DNA of 64,000 bases from Tubulanus polymorphus (GCF_964204645.1 NC_134036.1:2172001-2236000); one strand, 5' to 3'. Shown: positions 22,036 through 33,904, counted from the stretch's first letter. Made by a program: numbers and translations. The notes: generated from the sequence alone by a model not told the origin.

Positions 22036-22470
22036 TAAACTCGATCGAAATGATGCGATTCATTCTGCATGAAAATTGATTCAGATTTCATACAAATATT
22101 CATTGAAAAATATTCTAAATTTCCATATATTCTATTCCAGGACTATTCACGCGGACTAGTTACCAGTGGTAACAATACCGGGTTAATCCACTCCGGTCGC
22201 CAGATTTATAAAATTGATCGTTATCGGCAGCTGTCCCCGGGGATCGTTCGTATACGCGCGACACGGGTTTTAATCCGAATATCAATATCCTTACGAGCAG
22301 ACGAACAATACTAGAAAAAAATAATCCGATCGATCAACGGCGTAGCAGACGATATGATTTAAACCGTCGATGGAACCGTTAGAGCGGTCGTGTTGTCCCT
22401 GTTTTAGACATCGATTCAACGGTGGACCAGGGAATCATTGTACATGTTACTGTTACGATAACAGCGAGAA
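22036..22470. other. Non-coding stretch, nothing recognised
   Basis: CpG-containing unique-looking sequence with GCAGACGA words at 22297 and 22345. No gene supported. Confidence 0.4.
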
Positions 22471-22478
22471 GGGTCCAG

Positions 22479-22586
22479 GACCCAGTTCCACAATTGTGAG
22501 TTAAGATTTGAGTCAGAGTTAATTCATTGAAAATGAACTGATTTTAACTTTGAGTTAACTCTAACTCATGACACTGTGGAACTGAA
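22479..22586. mobile_element. ~105-bp foldback element (CAGTTCCACA family)
   Basis: Starts GGACCCAGTTCCACA and ends with CTGTGGAACTG; the arms continue as GTGAGTTAAGA...TTAACTCTAACTCAT with mismatches. A second copy is at 61510-61618. The terminal motif is also the heart of the 39-40-bp array at 44013-44300. Confidence 0.75.
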
Positions 22587-23200
22587 CTGAATCTACGCGT
22601 TGACGACTACATACAAATGATGAATTTAATGAATTAAGCCAACGAAATATAAATTCAGACTCAAAGAAATGGTGAATTCAATGAATGAAGAAAAAAAAAT
22701 AAATTCAGACTCAAAAATCGAGGCTCACTTGGTGACTTAAACTGACTTATCCAATGACGACTTACACTGTGTCTCGAAAATAGAGACGACTTCAGTAACA
22801 TGACTTATACAAATTCGGAATCGAAATATGAGTTTGAGTGTTGATACTGTGTGTTTCTTTTTTCTTTCACCCTGGCCAAAATGAAGCTTAAGTTTCTATA
22901 TTTTTTGGGGGGATTTAAAGCCTTGCTATCATTGTGTCTCTAAAATAGAGACGACTACAGTTCTGATACAAATTCGGAATCGAAAATGGAATTTGAGTGT
23001 AGTTGCTGTGTGTTTCTTTTCTTTTTCGCCCTTTATGAAATAAAAGCTGGCCCGACAGAAATAGAAGATTGCGCCAAAATGAAGCTTAAGTTTCTATATG
23101 TTTTTGGGGGATTTAAAGCCTTGCTACTTCAACAGTCACGGTGTCATAGACATAAGAATGAATGCAGCCCCTTTAAGTAGTCGACAGAACTCGGAGAGTA
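22587..23200 (+). repeat. Local duplications
   Basis: AAAATGAAGCTTAAGTTTCT, TTTTGGGGG(G)GATTTAAAGC and CTTGCTA occur near 22879 and again near 23076. TCTC(G/T)AAAATAGAGACGACT occurs near 22773 and 22939. A 64-codon ATG frame at 22986-23180 lies in the duplicated part and is not convincing. Confidence 0.7.
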
Positions 23201-23915
23201 GAAATTTTGGATGCCCAATTTACTAAGTTAATGAAAATGAATGCGTTGACATCGGCGAAATAGAAATCGACATCCATCCATTTTCAGTGAGACATTTTTC
23301 TCAACTAACTCCTTCGAATCTGGTTTTTTTTTCCGGCGACAAATTTCCATTAATTCCAGATTCTATTTTAGAATTATTGCTCGTCAGGTACATGTTTAGA
23401 ATATCGAAATCACTCGCTCACGTGCAGGTCGGCAATTATTTTACCGGTAATGTTCGATTTAGTTTCCATTTTTAACTCGTCGACACGGTGAGATGTATAG
23501 ACTGGCGAGGTTAGCGTTTTATAGCGAAAAATAATCAATATTCAAAAATCCCATACAGACCCCGTTTCGCATGTTAAGCTTTTAGCAGGAACAGTTTTAA
23601 ATATAGAAGACAGAGAGAGACTCGACGCCTAAAGCTTCAACAATCGCGACGAAAAAGAAGATTTCGTAGCAACGCCGAAGATATATTGTATCATAGCTAC
23701 GCAGTACCCCAAACCCAACGGATTGTATTATTGAAATTCGTTAATTTGTGAAGTTATTCGGAAAGTTATAGATAAAAATAGCAAAATTCAATGAAAAGAC
23801 CATTTAAATGAAATGCAAGAAAGCTATTACCAATTATTACAGCAAAAATCACTACTTTGAAATTGATATATATTTTTTTAAATTTAAATAAAAAGTCATG
23901 ACGGATAAATGCGGA
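23201..23915. other. Non-coding stretch, nothing recognised
   Basis: AT-rich; it may be 3' flank of the minus-strand exon candidate at 23973-24142. No other signal seen. Confidence 0.4.
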
Positions 23916-23919
23916 CAGC

Positions 23920-23925
23920 TTTATT
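23920..23925 (-). terminator. Possible polyadenylation signal
   Basis: AATAAA on the minus strand about 50 bp past the stop codon of the candidate terminal exon at 23973-24142. Confidence 0.3.
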
Positions 23926-23972
23926 GAAACTACGAACTGTCAAACGGAATTAAGACAGTACAGAGATAAGGG

Positions 23973-24142
23973 CTATTCCGTGACGGCACCGGAGCCATCC
24001 AGAAATCCGTTCCTAATCATCCGTGATTTCATTTCAAATTTCAATTTCCCCGAACGTAAACCAATATTAAATCGTAAATTGCCTACGGAATTTTCTCCGC
24101 GTCTGCGGCGGCTGCTGCCGCTAATAATCGTATGTCTAGTGT
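23973..24142 (-). CDS. Candidate terminal exon, unassigned
   Basis: The minus strand reads an acceptor-like TTAACTTCAG, then an open frame of about 56 codons ending in TAG, then AATAAA about 50 bp on. The peptide is basic: Ser-Ser-Arg-Arg-Arg-Arg-Gly-Glu, then Asn-Leu-Arg-Phe, ending Gly-Ala-Val-Thr-Glu. A plus-strand frame overlaps but opens only from GTG. I recognise no family, and no upstream partner exon was found. The acceptor, stop and polyadenylation signal in the right order are the only support. Confidence 0.25.
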
Positions 24143-24359
24143 CTGAAGTTAACACGCAACTAACGATATTCGATATACGATACGCGATATTCGATTTTCG
24201 ACCGTCGTTTGAAGCCAAAATCGGGGCAACGGGAATAACGACTCCGATATCAACGTTCGATTTAAATTTTACGAAAGGAAAAAGAAACAAAAATATTGAA
24301 AAGATAAAATAGGGGGATTAAAATGTAATGAAGTCTGAAACCAATGAGAGCTATAGGCT

Positions 24360-24690
24360 AGTTTAGGGTTTAGGTTTATTAAAACGAAAAAAAGACAATC
24401 AAAGGGTTAAAAATCAAACAAGCAAAACGGTGAAATTTACAGAAAAATCACTTAAGCAAACTTTTAGATTTCATATATATTGCAGGAAAAATTTAAAAAA
24501 AAATATTCGATGAAATCTATAAAATCGTGAAAAACAATCAAAGGGTTAAAAATCAAACGAGCAAACAGGGTGAAATTTACAGAAAAATCACTTAAGCAAA
24601 CTTTTAGATTTCAGTTATAGGAACATTTTTCAGGAAAAATAAAAAAATATTCGATGAAATCTATAAAATCCCGAAAAAAGCATTCGTTCC
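24360..24690 (+). repeat. ~160-bp direct duplication
   Basis: Two units start near 24392 and 24531 with CAATCAAAGGGTTAAAAATC, then GTGAAATTTACAGAAAAATC, ACTTAAGCAAACTTTTAGAT and ATTCGATGAAATCTATAAAA. Closely similar, so a recent duplication. Confidence 0.85.
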
Positions 24691-25920
24691 ACCGACACGA
24701 AAGCGAAAGAGCAAGAAGTCAAAACGTCTTTCGACAATCGATTTTCGAGGTACGATATAAACCGACTCGACAACAATACCCACAACTCAATCGCTCGTCG
24801 TCACGCAAGCGTAAAATTAAGAAATAAAATTCGCGGTGTAAATTAACTCGGCGTAACTATTAAACCGTGAACAAGCTATTCTTCGAATTCCGACGCGACG
24901 ACGTATCGACGTACAACAGACACGGATTGAACGAACGCGATCTAACGCCGTATCTCAGGTGACAACGTTGCGATCATTTGAAATCGATACAGAAGTTAAT
25001 TACGGCAATTTACGCCGCGAATAAGCGCATTTAAAACCGTAAATTAGAAGCAACCGCCAATTGGCTACGCGAGAACCAGAGCACTGGGGAATGGGGAGAG
25101 AGAACGGGATATTGGAAATTGCGACGATGACATGTTCAAAGATGGGATTAAAACAAATAATAAAGTTAAAATGATGATCGTCTGGCTCAGATTGAAAACT
25201 GTGCCCTCTAGCGATTGAAATCTAAAGCTGGGATTAAAACAAATAATATTTGATTTCTTTCATGCTGTATGCAATAATGGAAATAGGGCTTTAAGGCAAG
25301 TTAAATCCAAATGAAGAATAAAGTTTCACGATATTGTTTTGCTACAAAAAACAAAAAAAGTTATAATCAAAGCTAAATTGTCATAAAAATCCCTCATCGG
25401 TTCGCAATATGTTTTTTTTTTCATTGATTTTCTAAATCGTCCAAATCACGTGGACGTCACCTGACAAGAAACAGACCCCGTTTTATAAATTGGAGTTAAC
25501 CGTATCTTCTGCCGATAGACTCTGGATTATTTCAATCACTGTCGACGACAACGATCAAATCAAGTTCGACATTTCCCGTCCGAAGTGGTTAGCAACTGAC
25601 AACAATGAGTGACGGTTAAACGGGAGTGGTTCGGTCGCTGCGGGAAGGAGTCATGGTCTCATCCCTGTTTACTCTAACGAGTAACGCCGGTATTACCGTA
25701 TAATTATTATTATAATTATCGAGCAGACGATATTTTCCGAGATTAAATATTAATAACGGGACTAATTGGCGGAGTAATTTCATCCGTATTATTGCTAGTA
25801 ATGGTTGTATTGTTGGACGTAAACGCGTTGCGAGTAGCGACGACGTACGGGGTGATTGTTGTAAGTGGCGGAAAATCGTGCGGTATTTCTAGCAGTGCTC
25901 TTAATTATATCAGTTGGGTG
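24691..25920. other. Non-coding stretch, nothing recognised
   Basis: Contains short duplicates of GGGATTAAAACAAATAATA (about 25145 and 25222), TCGTCTGG at 25178 and GCAGACGA at 25733. No gene supported. Confidence 0.45.
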
Positions 25921-25924
25921 AACG

Positions 25925-26225
25925 AGAGGGATAGAGAGGGAGATAGGATGGGAAATAGGGGAGGGGAGAGAGGGAGTGGGAGAGAGGGGAGAGGGAGTGG
26001 GAGAGAGGGAGTGGGGGAGAGGGAGTGGGAGAGAGAGATAGAGGGAGATAGGAAGAGAGGATGGGAAATAGGGAGGGGAGAGAGGGAGTGGGAGAGAGGG
26101 GAGAGGGAGTGGGAGAGAGGGAGTGGGGGAGAGGGAGTGGGAGAGAGAGATAGAGGGAGATAGGAAGAGAGGATGGGAAATAGGGAGGGGAGAGAGGGAG
26201 GGAGAGAGGGGTTGATGGACGAGGG
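25925..26225 (+). repeat. Polypurine minisatellite, ~125-bp higher-order unit
   Basis: Blocks of GGGAGAGAGGGAGTGGGAGA repeat about every 125 bp (near 25970 and 26093), each followed by GAGATAGAGGGAGATAGGAA. The purine strand is plus. The open frames on both strands are compositional. Confidence 0.9.
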
Positions 26226-26920
26226 GAGAGGTTGGAAAGTGGTGATAAAGACTAAAGGGAGCGATGAAAAAAACAGCAGTGACAGAAGAAGAGATGGGGG
26301 TTAGAGGGATAGAGGGAGTTGCAGTGACGGTAGACAACAGCAGACGACAGAGGAAATAATAGCAGACGATGAAAGAGGCGAAGGACGAGAAACGTGAAAT
26401 CAAATAATTCTAGGGTCTGAACGAAGGATGATTGTGGGCAGACGAACAGAGAGTATTGTCTGCGCGATTGTGGCGGTTTACGCGCAGCCCCGCACCGCAG
26501 ACACAACAGGAAGTAATTTGTCGGTTTAGAGAGATGATATCAGACGACACCTCGTTATAACATACACCACACACACAGCAGACGATATCTAATGATCGAA
26601 TGTCACAAAAAATACCGATACATTCTGAGAAAAAGTTCTCGAGATTCTCCGAGCTGGAAATCAATTAGGCCGAATGTAATGAGCTCGCTGATGAATTGGA
26701 AGACACCATAAACTGATAATAGAACCAGGGACAAGAGTTTATAATAGGAAAAAGAAGAGATCTTGTTAACATAAGATGTTCGTTGGAGACAGTGGCAATG
26801 CTGCTGCTGATGTCTGCTGTACCTAGTCATTACGAATACCGATGTCATTGAAGAAAGCACGATGCTGCAATGACAAGTTGTACAAGGATCGATTTTAAGA
26901 ATAAATAAGTAACATAAGAT
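26226..26920. other. Non-coding stretch with dense CAGACGA cluster
   Basis: Five CAGACGA words within 245 bp (26341, 26363, 26439, 26541, 26579). Open frames on the minus strand are short and start ambiguously. No gene supported. Confidence 0.45.
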
Positions 26921-27138
26921 GATACCTTGTTTTCTCCTAATCGGCCTAATCCTAATTTTTTTATAAACTGCAATTAAATTTGTAATCAGTTCATTTCTAT
27001 AACTGCCGGGTCAGATATTGTTAGATTGATCAAAAATTTAAAAAAAAGAAGTAATTAACATGGAAGATAAGTGATAGGTCGCGTCAACTTTTAAGCTAAG
27101 CAGAAATGAGAGATAAGGTATCAATTTTTCGACCCTAA
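26921..27138. mobile_element. ~215-bp MITE-like element
   Basis: Starts GATACCTTGTTTTCTCCTAA and ends GAGATAAGGTATCAATTTTT, so the ends form the inverted repeat GATACCTT/AAGGTATC. The interior (GTAATCAGTTCATTTCT, GTTAGATTGATC, GTCAACTTTTA) matches the copy at 63281-63493. No coding capacity, so it would be non-autonomous. Confidence 0.8.
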
Positions 27139-27600
27139 CAATTTCTAACTGATTCAGATAAATGGTTTATGAGGAAAAAAACAGTGGCGCATGAAGTGTG
27201 AACTGTATTGTAAAGGAAACTTGCACTTTGAAAAACATGTCAATTTATTTATATTACGTCTATTCGTCCTACCATATCTGCTTCAGTAATCAATCGAAAA
27301 CTATTATCTGGAATGCCTAAATCGATAATTGTCTTCATCAGAAAATCAGAAAAAATTTAAAAGGCACCACTTAATGGGTTTATAATAATAGATAAATTGA
27401 TTATGACATCCCGAATCGAAGGACTCTGGAGCTTATGAAAGAACGATACTTTTCAAAAATCGACATAGCAACAATAGAATACCGCAATAATAGAGGCGGT
27501 TATTAATATCGTCAATAGTCTCATCGTGTAAATGGTTCGTTATCGGATATTTCAGGGTTACAGAGTGCAGTTCGATAAAACAGCATGAAGCGGCCGATTA
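27139..27600. other. Non-coding stretch, nothing recognised
   Basis: AT-rich. No gene, array or palindrome recognised. Confidence 0.45.
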
Positions 27601-27899
27601 CGTCATTGGAAGGCTTCAAGCGAGGTTTTAGTAAGCCAGGTGTACTTTCAGGAGTCCAAGCTAAGTTTAACTTTACATTTCCAATCTATGTTCAAAACAT
27701 ATTTGCATGTGGTTTTTACGCGATGAAATATTATTCATGGAATTTTCCTTCGAGAAAAAAACCTCACTGAAAATGGAGATAGTTTTAGATGGGAGGGAAT
27801 ATTTTCATGAAATTGCTCGTCGGATATACCGGACGATTATTTTGTGGTTGTGTCCAATCATGAAGTCATCATTTAGAACTTATTTAGCCAAAAAAAACC

Positions 27900-28405
27900 A
27901 AAAAAAAAAATCTTTCTTATTAATGAACTTTCCGATGACCCAGAATATTTGGCAAACTATACGAGATTACATTGTTTTCAGAAGAGCAAACGGCGCCATG
28001 TGCTTGTTCGGCCCCACCATTCCGATGTTGCCGAGGCCACCAATGCAACCACAAGTACAGTAACAAAACTTGGAATTATTTTTATTGTTACGAAGTTTCC
28101 ATGGAAAATAAAAACGATGTTTAAGGCTGGTTACGAGCAATGCTAGACTTGATGCTTGACAAAGAAGACATCTTCGATCTCGGTTTAAGGTTTGGAAGCA
28201 AGGTTGACAGATCATCCCAATTCAAAACGGAACTCCCTGATGATCCAATGTAGGCCTACTTGGCAGACTATGATGCGTGCCTTTAAAGCAGACCACATCG
28301 CACCACGTGACGAACCAGACCTTGCAACTAACAGGACAATAAAAGAACTTGAAACTTTTATTGCACATGTTACGAAGTTTCCTAGAGAAATAAAAAAGAT
28401 GTAAA
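27900..28405 (+). pseudogene. Tandemly duplicated, decayed coding-like segment
   Basis: Two related segments. The first (about 27905-28145) reads through in one frame with Asn-Glu-Leu-Ser-Asp-Asp-Pro-Glu-Tyr-Leu-Ala-Asn-Tyr and ends near Val-Thr-Lys-Phe-Pro-Trp-Lys-Ile-Lys. The second (about 28155-28401) carries Glu-Leu-Pro-Asp-Asp-Pro and Tyr-Leu-Ala-Asp-Tyr, then, only after a frame change, Val-Thr-Lys-Phe-Pro-Arg-Glu-Ile-Lys-Lys-Met. An in-frame stop follows Asp-Asp-Pro-Met in the second copy. Shared words at protein level with broken frames suggest decayed paralogous exons or a duplicated pseudogene. I do not recognise the parent family. Confidence 0.35.
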
Positions 28406-28790
28406 TCGACACCTTTTATTGGCTTTAAAATCCGCCATTTTCCTGCTCTGAGATATAAACCAGAAATAAACCTGAAATATTGTTGATGTTTCAGAGACTT
28501 CAGCCTCCAGGGCGTCTTCAAAGCAAATAACCGACACACAGTCGGAGAAAATATTCCGAAACTAAATTACGATTTTATTTCTTCCTCGATTTGTTTCGGC
28601 TGCACCGCCGCGATAAACAAATACTCGCTTGCCGCAGGTGGAGTCGCGTGACGTTTCTTATACATATCCAATAAAGTACCAGTAAGTCAGTAGGGAAAAT
28701 GGCGCTGAATAAATATCATATCTTAGTTTGCTGTTGATACATTTATGAGTTTGAATGTTTGGGTTCGAATGCTAGAGGCTAAGTGCGACC
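28406..28790. other. Non-coding spacer
   Basis: No gene, repeat or hairpin recognised. Confidence 0.45.
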
Positions 28791-28794
28791 TTGG

Positions 28795-29012
28795 ACCGTT
28801 TCTACCGGGGAAATTATTTGAATATGACGTCACTAGGACGCTGCTACCATAGCCCTGAGGGGAGGGGAAGTTATTTGAAGGTGACACCACTAGGGTGCTG
28901 ATACCATAGCTGTGAGGGGAGGGGAAGCTATTTGAAGGTGACACTACTAGGGTACTGCTACCATAGCTATGAGGGGAGGGGAAGTTATCAGAAAGTCCCG
29001 CCGCTGCTGATG
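28795..29012 (-). repeat. 57-bp minisatellite, about 4 copies
   Basis: Units with CTATGAGGGGAGGGGAAGTT, ATTTGAAGGTGACACCACTA and GGGTGCTGATACCATAG. The same unit forms a longer array at 42200-42615. The period is a multiple of three, which keeps a minus-strand frame open. Confidence 0.9.
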
Positions 29013-29064
29013 TGGGGAAAGGAGAACTTATCGGAAGGTTACGACTCTGCTGCAATGAGCAAAA

Positions 29065-29180
29065 AAGGCTTTCAATAATGACGACCCACTTTCCAAAACC
29101 ACATTGGTCTCAAGTCAGCAGGAAGGCTTTCAATAATGACGACCCACTTTCCAAAACCACATTGGTCTCAAGTCAGCAGG
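29065..29180 (+). repeat. Perfect 58-bp tandem duplication
   Basis: Two identical 58-bp units starting at AAGGCTTTCAATAATGACGA (29065 and 29123). Exact identity points to a very recent slip or an assembly duplicate. Confidence 0.95.
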
Positions 29181-29550
29181 TGAAGATATCTCAACGTGAG
29201 ACACACGTTTTCAGCCAAATCGTGCTAAAATTCCAATAAACACTTTGCAAGAGCAAGGAGGTAAAAATAATCTAGGTCTAATGGAATGCACAAATATTCC
29301 GACATTGATTCTACAAATCTCAAGTGTGTACAATCGTTTCCAGGTCGTCTGTCGTCGATTTATTTGATTAATAATTGTAAACCAATAACGAGCGACGGAA
29401 ACGAATGACGAAGGTTGTATAAATATTTACAACTCTCGACGTACGACGACGAAGTGAAAGTAAATATGAAATTCACAAATCACCCGAGCCATTCGAATGT
29501 GTGCTTGTTGCAAGCAGGCAGACGACAGTCCATCCAAACCCGGTCAAATA
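29181..29550. other. Non-coding stretch, nothing recognised
   Basis: CAGACGA/TCGTCTG words at 29345 and 29519. No gene supported. Confidence 0.45.
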
Positions 29551-29552
29551 TC

Positions 29553-29692
29553 GATCAGCACACCACCTATAGACATGGAAAACCCCAAATAAATCACCTA
29601 ACAAATTACCTATGGATATCGATCGACACGCCACCTATAGAGATGGAAAACCCCAAATAAATCACTTACAAATAACCTTTGGATAGGTCAAT
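29553..29692 (+). repeat. ~75-bp tandem duplication, 2 copies
   Basis: Units with ATATCGATC, CACCTATAGA(C/G)ATGGAA and AACCCCAAATAAATCAC, repeated once with small differences. Confidence 0.85.
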
Positions 29693-30354
29693 TACATCGA
29701 AATCCTAAATTCTAAATGATATGTCAAAAAATGGATATCAAAATATGAAATGAATATCACATTATATCAAATTAGGAGACTCAGATATCAATACAAATTC
29801 GTTTCGCAGAAAATACTGTTTTTTTGGTGTCATACAAGCTGTTTACTTAGGCTGGTTTCTATTTCAAATAAAACAATATTTCTTTTGACGAAAGCAAAAA
29901 AATGCAATAATAACCGATGTGCCTTTCTAATGTCAACAACAATGGAGACTATTCCGCGTTTGTAATTGTTGCAATTTGAAGACGCAATTTTCCGCCAAAA
30001 CGTCTTTTCAACTAATAATAATTGCAGTAAATGATATTCTACAATTCTAGTGTCTCCTTCTCGACCCCCTCGAAGAAGATTGTTCCGTTTTGTGTCGGTA
30101 GTTTTAAGGCCAACAGTCTATCGAGGGCTATTGAGATGTTTTCTCAGCGGAACCGGAATTCAATTTGACGCCATGTTTGTCAGCACTGCTCACATCCGTT
30201 GTAGAGGTTTCCGCTACTATATCTTACTGCACTTGTAAAAAGTAATTGCGTTTCAAGTCGTCTGTGGCTGTTTCAGTGTGTGTGTGTGCGTCTTAAGAGG
30301 CAATACTGAAAATTGTGGCGGCCACGAAAATAACATCGGATCTCTGAGTCTGAG
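29693..30354. other. Non-coding stretch, nothing recognised
   Basis: TCGTCTG at 30258 and a short GT run at 30280-30290. No gene supported. Confidence 0.45.
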
Positions 30355-30495
30355 TGGTGAGTGAGAGAGAGGGGGATCGGCTGTCTGGAATGAGGGGGAG
30401 AGAGGGGAGGAGGGGCGTTATGCAGAGAAGAGGAGAGGGAGAGAGGGGGATGGAGAGAGGGAGAAGGATAGAGGGGAGAGAGAGTGAGATGATTA
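30355..30495 (+). repeat. GA/GGGA-rich polypurine tract
   Basis: GAGAGAGGGGGAT and GAGAGGGAGAGAGGG phrases, purine on the plus strand, as in every long GA tract of this window. Confidence 0.85.
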
Positions 30496-31390
30496 TCATT
30501 ATCCATATGTTCATTTATAATCATCACTATATCATTACAATATCATTTTATCTTTTTATCTTTTTACTTCATCTTTTTTACTTCTGAATTTATCCTAAAA
30601 AGTTTCTCCAACTATCCTTAATATCTTCTATAATATAGTATAATTAATCTTTTTGGCTGGCAATGGAGAAAGTTAAAATATTGATAGAATTATTCAGAAT
30701 TTCTTTTAAGACAAAATCAATAAAAACGTTAACAATATCTAACGCGTTTAAAGTCATTGTATTCAAATTAAGACGCGGACACGTGACGCGTATAAAATCG
30801 GATCAATAAAACTGTCAGAACAACGTCGTCGTTATTAGAAACGAGACGTTTACGTATATAGCGAGTGAGAGAGAGAGAATCATTGTTGATCGACGCGTGT
30901 TTCTTACAACAATTACAACCGCGTTGACTAATCGAAGAATAACGACTATTTAATGTTTAACCTAAACGACGTCTGTTGTCGAGGGCGATCGAAAAGACTC
31001 GATCGCGATCGATTTTATTGAGAAAAGTGATTAAAATGCAATAGAATATTCCATATTACATTTTAAACCGCTTACAATGCGAGTTAAATGGCCCACTAAA
31101 CCTGCCCCGGTAAAGCTCTTCTGATGATCGCTGATTACGATTTCATGGCCACAAATTATACTATTCGTCATTTTCAGAAATCCCTTCAACCATTTTCAGA
31201 CGTAAGTTGTTTGTCTAATGTCTTTAGTCGTTAAAACACGATTCCCGTCACAACAATGACGACGGTTAGAGACATCGATTTTTCTATCATTTTAAAATTC
31301 TACATTTACACGTATCGCAAAGAAGCAATGGAAATGTGATTTGTTCAAACATATTGAAAATGTGTCTTGTCCAAACAGTAAAATAAAATA
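30496..31390. other. Non-coding stretch, nothing recognised
   Basis: AT-rich, with a small CpG-rich part near 30770-31020 (CGATCGCGATCG near 31000) and a short GA run near 30868. No gene supported. Confidence 0.4.
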
Positions 31391-31394
31391 TTTG

Positions 31395-31465
31395 GAAACA
31401 CGAAGCGAACCCGGGTCTCATCGACGCACGGCAAACGTACTAACCACTTGACTAAAAAAACCAAG
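31395..31465 (-). other. Degenerate tRNA-like segment
   Basis: Minus strand reads GTCAAGTGGTTAGTACG (A-box-like) and GAGACCCGGGTTCG (B-box-like) at tRNA spacing. This resembles the Gly/Glu/Asp tRNA type, but the acceptor ends do not pair, so it is likely a SINE head or pseudo-tRNA. Confidence 0.4.
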
Positions 31466-33370
31466 ATTACTACGTTAGCCCTTAAACGCACAACAATGGT
31501 TTGTAACGGTGTAGACGTAAATAAAAATGTTTAGGCGCATTTTTTCAAAAGCAATTGATGTGTTGGAAAAGGCAAATAAAAATGAATAGATGATTCGTAG
31601 TTTGTGAGAGAGGGTGGAGAGGGGAGGCGAGAGCGAGGGAGGTAAAGACATCTCTTAAAGTAATTTGTTAGGCGAGGGAACCGAGATCGGGGAACGGCAG
31701 CCGATTGGAAAGTAAAAAATGTAAAAGCAATTTGCAAGAATCGCTTTTCTACAGGCTGGTAATCGGTCCCACGTGTGCTACTAGCTAAATCACCAGAGTG
31801 AGAGAGATTCTGGAAATAGATGCGCTCGAAAAATCGAATTATAGATTTAAAGAAATCTCATACCTAAACTGAGTTGACTGTTATAGCGTATCGAAATAAA
31901 TCTGCCATTTGATTGGGCAGATTTAGATTGCGGAATGATTTAAATTTTTATCCCCCTGAGCGTCGGTAAAAATGAGGACGATAACAGCAGCACTAGCAGC
32001 AGAAGCTGCTCGAAAAACTATTCCTAACTGATTGAACGATGATGACTAAAATTGATGAATAGGAGATTCTAATTTTAGTGTTAAAAACGAAAATACTAAT
32101 ATGAAAAATGTCTCTTTTAAATTTTCAAATCGTCATAACTGAAATAACGGATAACATTGTTCGCACGTAGGCATGGTTGCGTGTATTGTTGAAATTAACG
32201 AAATTTAGTTGAAAAATTGCCAATTTTTTGTATTACCGATTTTGCCAACTGATTCAACAAGGTTTTTTATATAACAATAAATATTTGAAATGCAATAAAC
32301 AATGTAAATGGAATGTTTTTAATTGATCAGTCATTCAAAGTGAAATGAGCGTTTTAATAAATGGAACGCACTATAGCATTTAAAATCTAATTTGTTTCGC
32401 AGACGATAAAATTGACATTTTACGAACGGTTTGAAATTGAAACGAATCGGGAATGAGAACGAGTAGTTTTACGATCGAAACATTCAATAAATCAAACAAG
32501 ACGTGAAATTAAAGATTTGTAAGATAGAGGAGGGGGACTAAAGTATTATTTTTGGCGGAGAGGGTGATGGCGAATATGGAGATGTGGTCTTAAGGTCTCA
32601 GGCGCTTGTCGTTGATAGATTTCCGATTCAAAAAGAAATCCAATAAACTTTAATAATTTTTTTTCAGAAAAAAAATATATAAACTTCCTAAGAATCAGTT
32701 TTGTTCTTTGCCCGAAGAAAAACGCGATATAAGGAAATAAAAGATTCCTAATTTTCTGAACCGTATTCAAAATCATTTTTTTTTCAATGAATTTGTATCT
32801 TTTCAATTGAACAAGCCAACAGTCGGAGACGTTAGAAGTCGTGCATTGTTGCGCACTGTGAAAATTCAAAAGCCGCAAAAGACAGACGACTTTAACCGTC
32901 GGTACTGTTGTCATTAAACACGCCGCAGCCGACAGTGAATTCCATTATTCTATGATTAATGATTTTATTGTCCAAACGCATTTCCACAATTCAATCGTTT
33001 TTTCCCTCTGTATATGTATATGTATATAAGAGGTTTGTTTTGATTGTTATTTGTTTAACAAGTCATTTTTTATTTTGCGGCGTTTCTTCTTTTGTTCGCC
33101 GCAATAGAACGTTCTATGTACACAGACACCTGGGTATCGATTAAGTGCTGTTCGTGTAAAGGCGCATAGGTTAGCATAGTCTTAACATCTAGAAGTCATA
33201 GAACAGACTATAAATGTCCCCTCTAGGTATGAAATCTGCACATATTATTTTTTCTTTTTTTTTCTAAAGAAATATTCGGATTAACACTTAATTCGATTTA
33301 AAATGAACTGTAATAATTAAAAGAATTAAATCTAAATTAAGAATTTAAATTTTGATAAAATGATATTTTG
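31466..33370. other. Non-coding stretch, nothing recognised
   Basis: Long AT-rich stretch with CAGACGA at 32400 and 32883. ATG and non-ATG frames up to about 120 codons exist but resemble no family and have no gene context. Confidence 0.45.
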
Positions 33371-33371
33371 A

Positions 33372-33600
33372 GTGGGGTTCCATAGTCAAGACGAACAGTG
33401 GACTTAAATGTGGTATTAAATCTCAGACCGGTCTTAATTTGTTCGTTAGATCGGCCACAGAGCTTAGATGGTATTCGACCGGTCTTAAGTTTAAGCCGTA
33501 ACTATGCAACCAACCCAGGGGTCAGTTCCGATCTAACAATTTAAGACCAACCTTCAGATTTCGGACAACTTTTGGACCAAAATCGAGAACTGACCCAAGA
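33372..33600. mobile_element. Degenerate foldback element (CCATAGTCA...GGACTTAA family)
   Basis: One diverged unit runs from GGTTCCATAGTCA to GTAACTATGCAACC near 33510, with an internal GACCGGTCTTAA. A partial second unit runs from GGTCAGTTCCGATC to GAGAACTGACC. It is a relative of the better preserved pair at 46354-46636. Confidence 0.55.
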
Positions 33601-33654
33601 CTATTGGCAATTTTGTAACCACCTAACTAGAAATACTAAAATAGATTCTATGGA

Positions 33655-33900
33655 TTCGACATATTTTCCCATATCATTCATGAGATTGCGGATATCATGT
33701 GTTTCTAATAAATACCCGATCACAAAGAAGAAATATCGATGATAAATGGGTTTCGTCGGGCGGGCGGTTCATATACTTAAAACCACTTGTATGGACTGGA
33801 ATCGTTCCCACACGACTTATAGCCTTAAAGCCTTCAGCCTTCCTGGATTGGAATTTCAACGCGAGTTTCTGTCTGTCTCTGTCTTAGAGGATTTTATTTT
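33655..33900. repeat. Module R, copy 1 (3' side of GPCR-A)
   Basis: About 240 bp from CGACATATTTTCCCA to about CTTAGAGGATTTTATTTTCA, repeated at 35563-35820. The minus strand keeps a similar open stretch in both copies (…Pro-Asp-Glu-Thr-His-Leu-Ser-Ser-Ile-Phe…), but copy 1 has a stop upstream of it. It marks the 3' boundary of each receptor duplication unit. Confidence 0.85.
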
Positions 33901-33904
33901 CATT

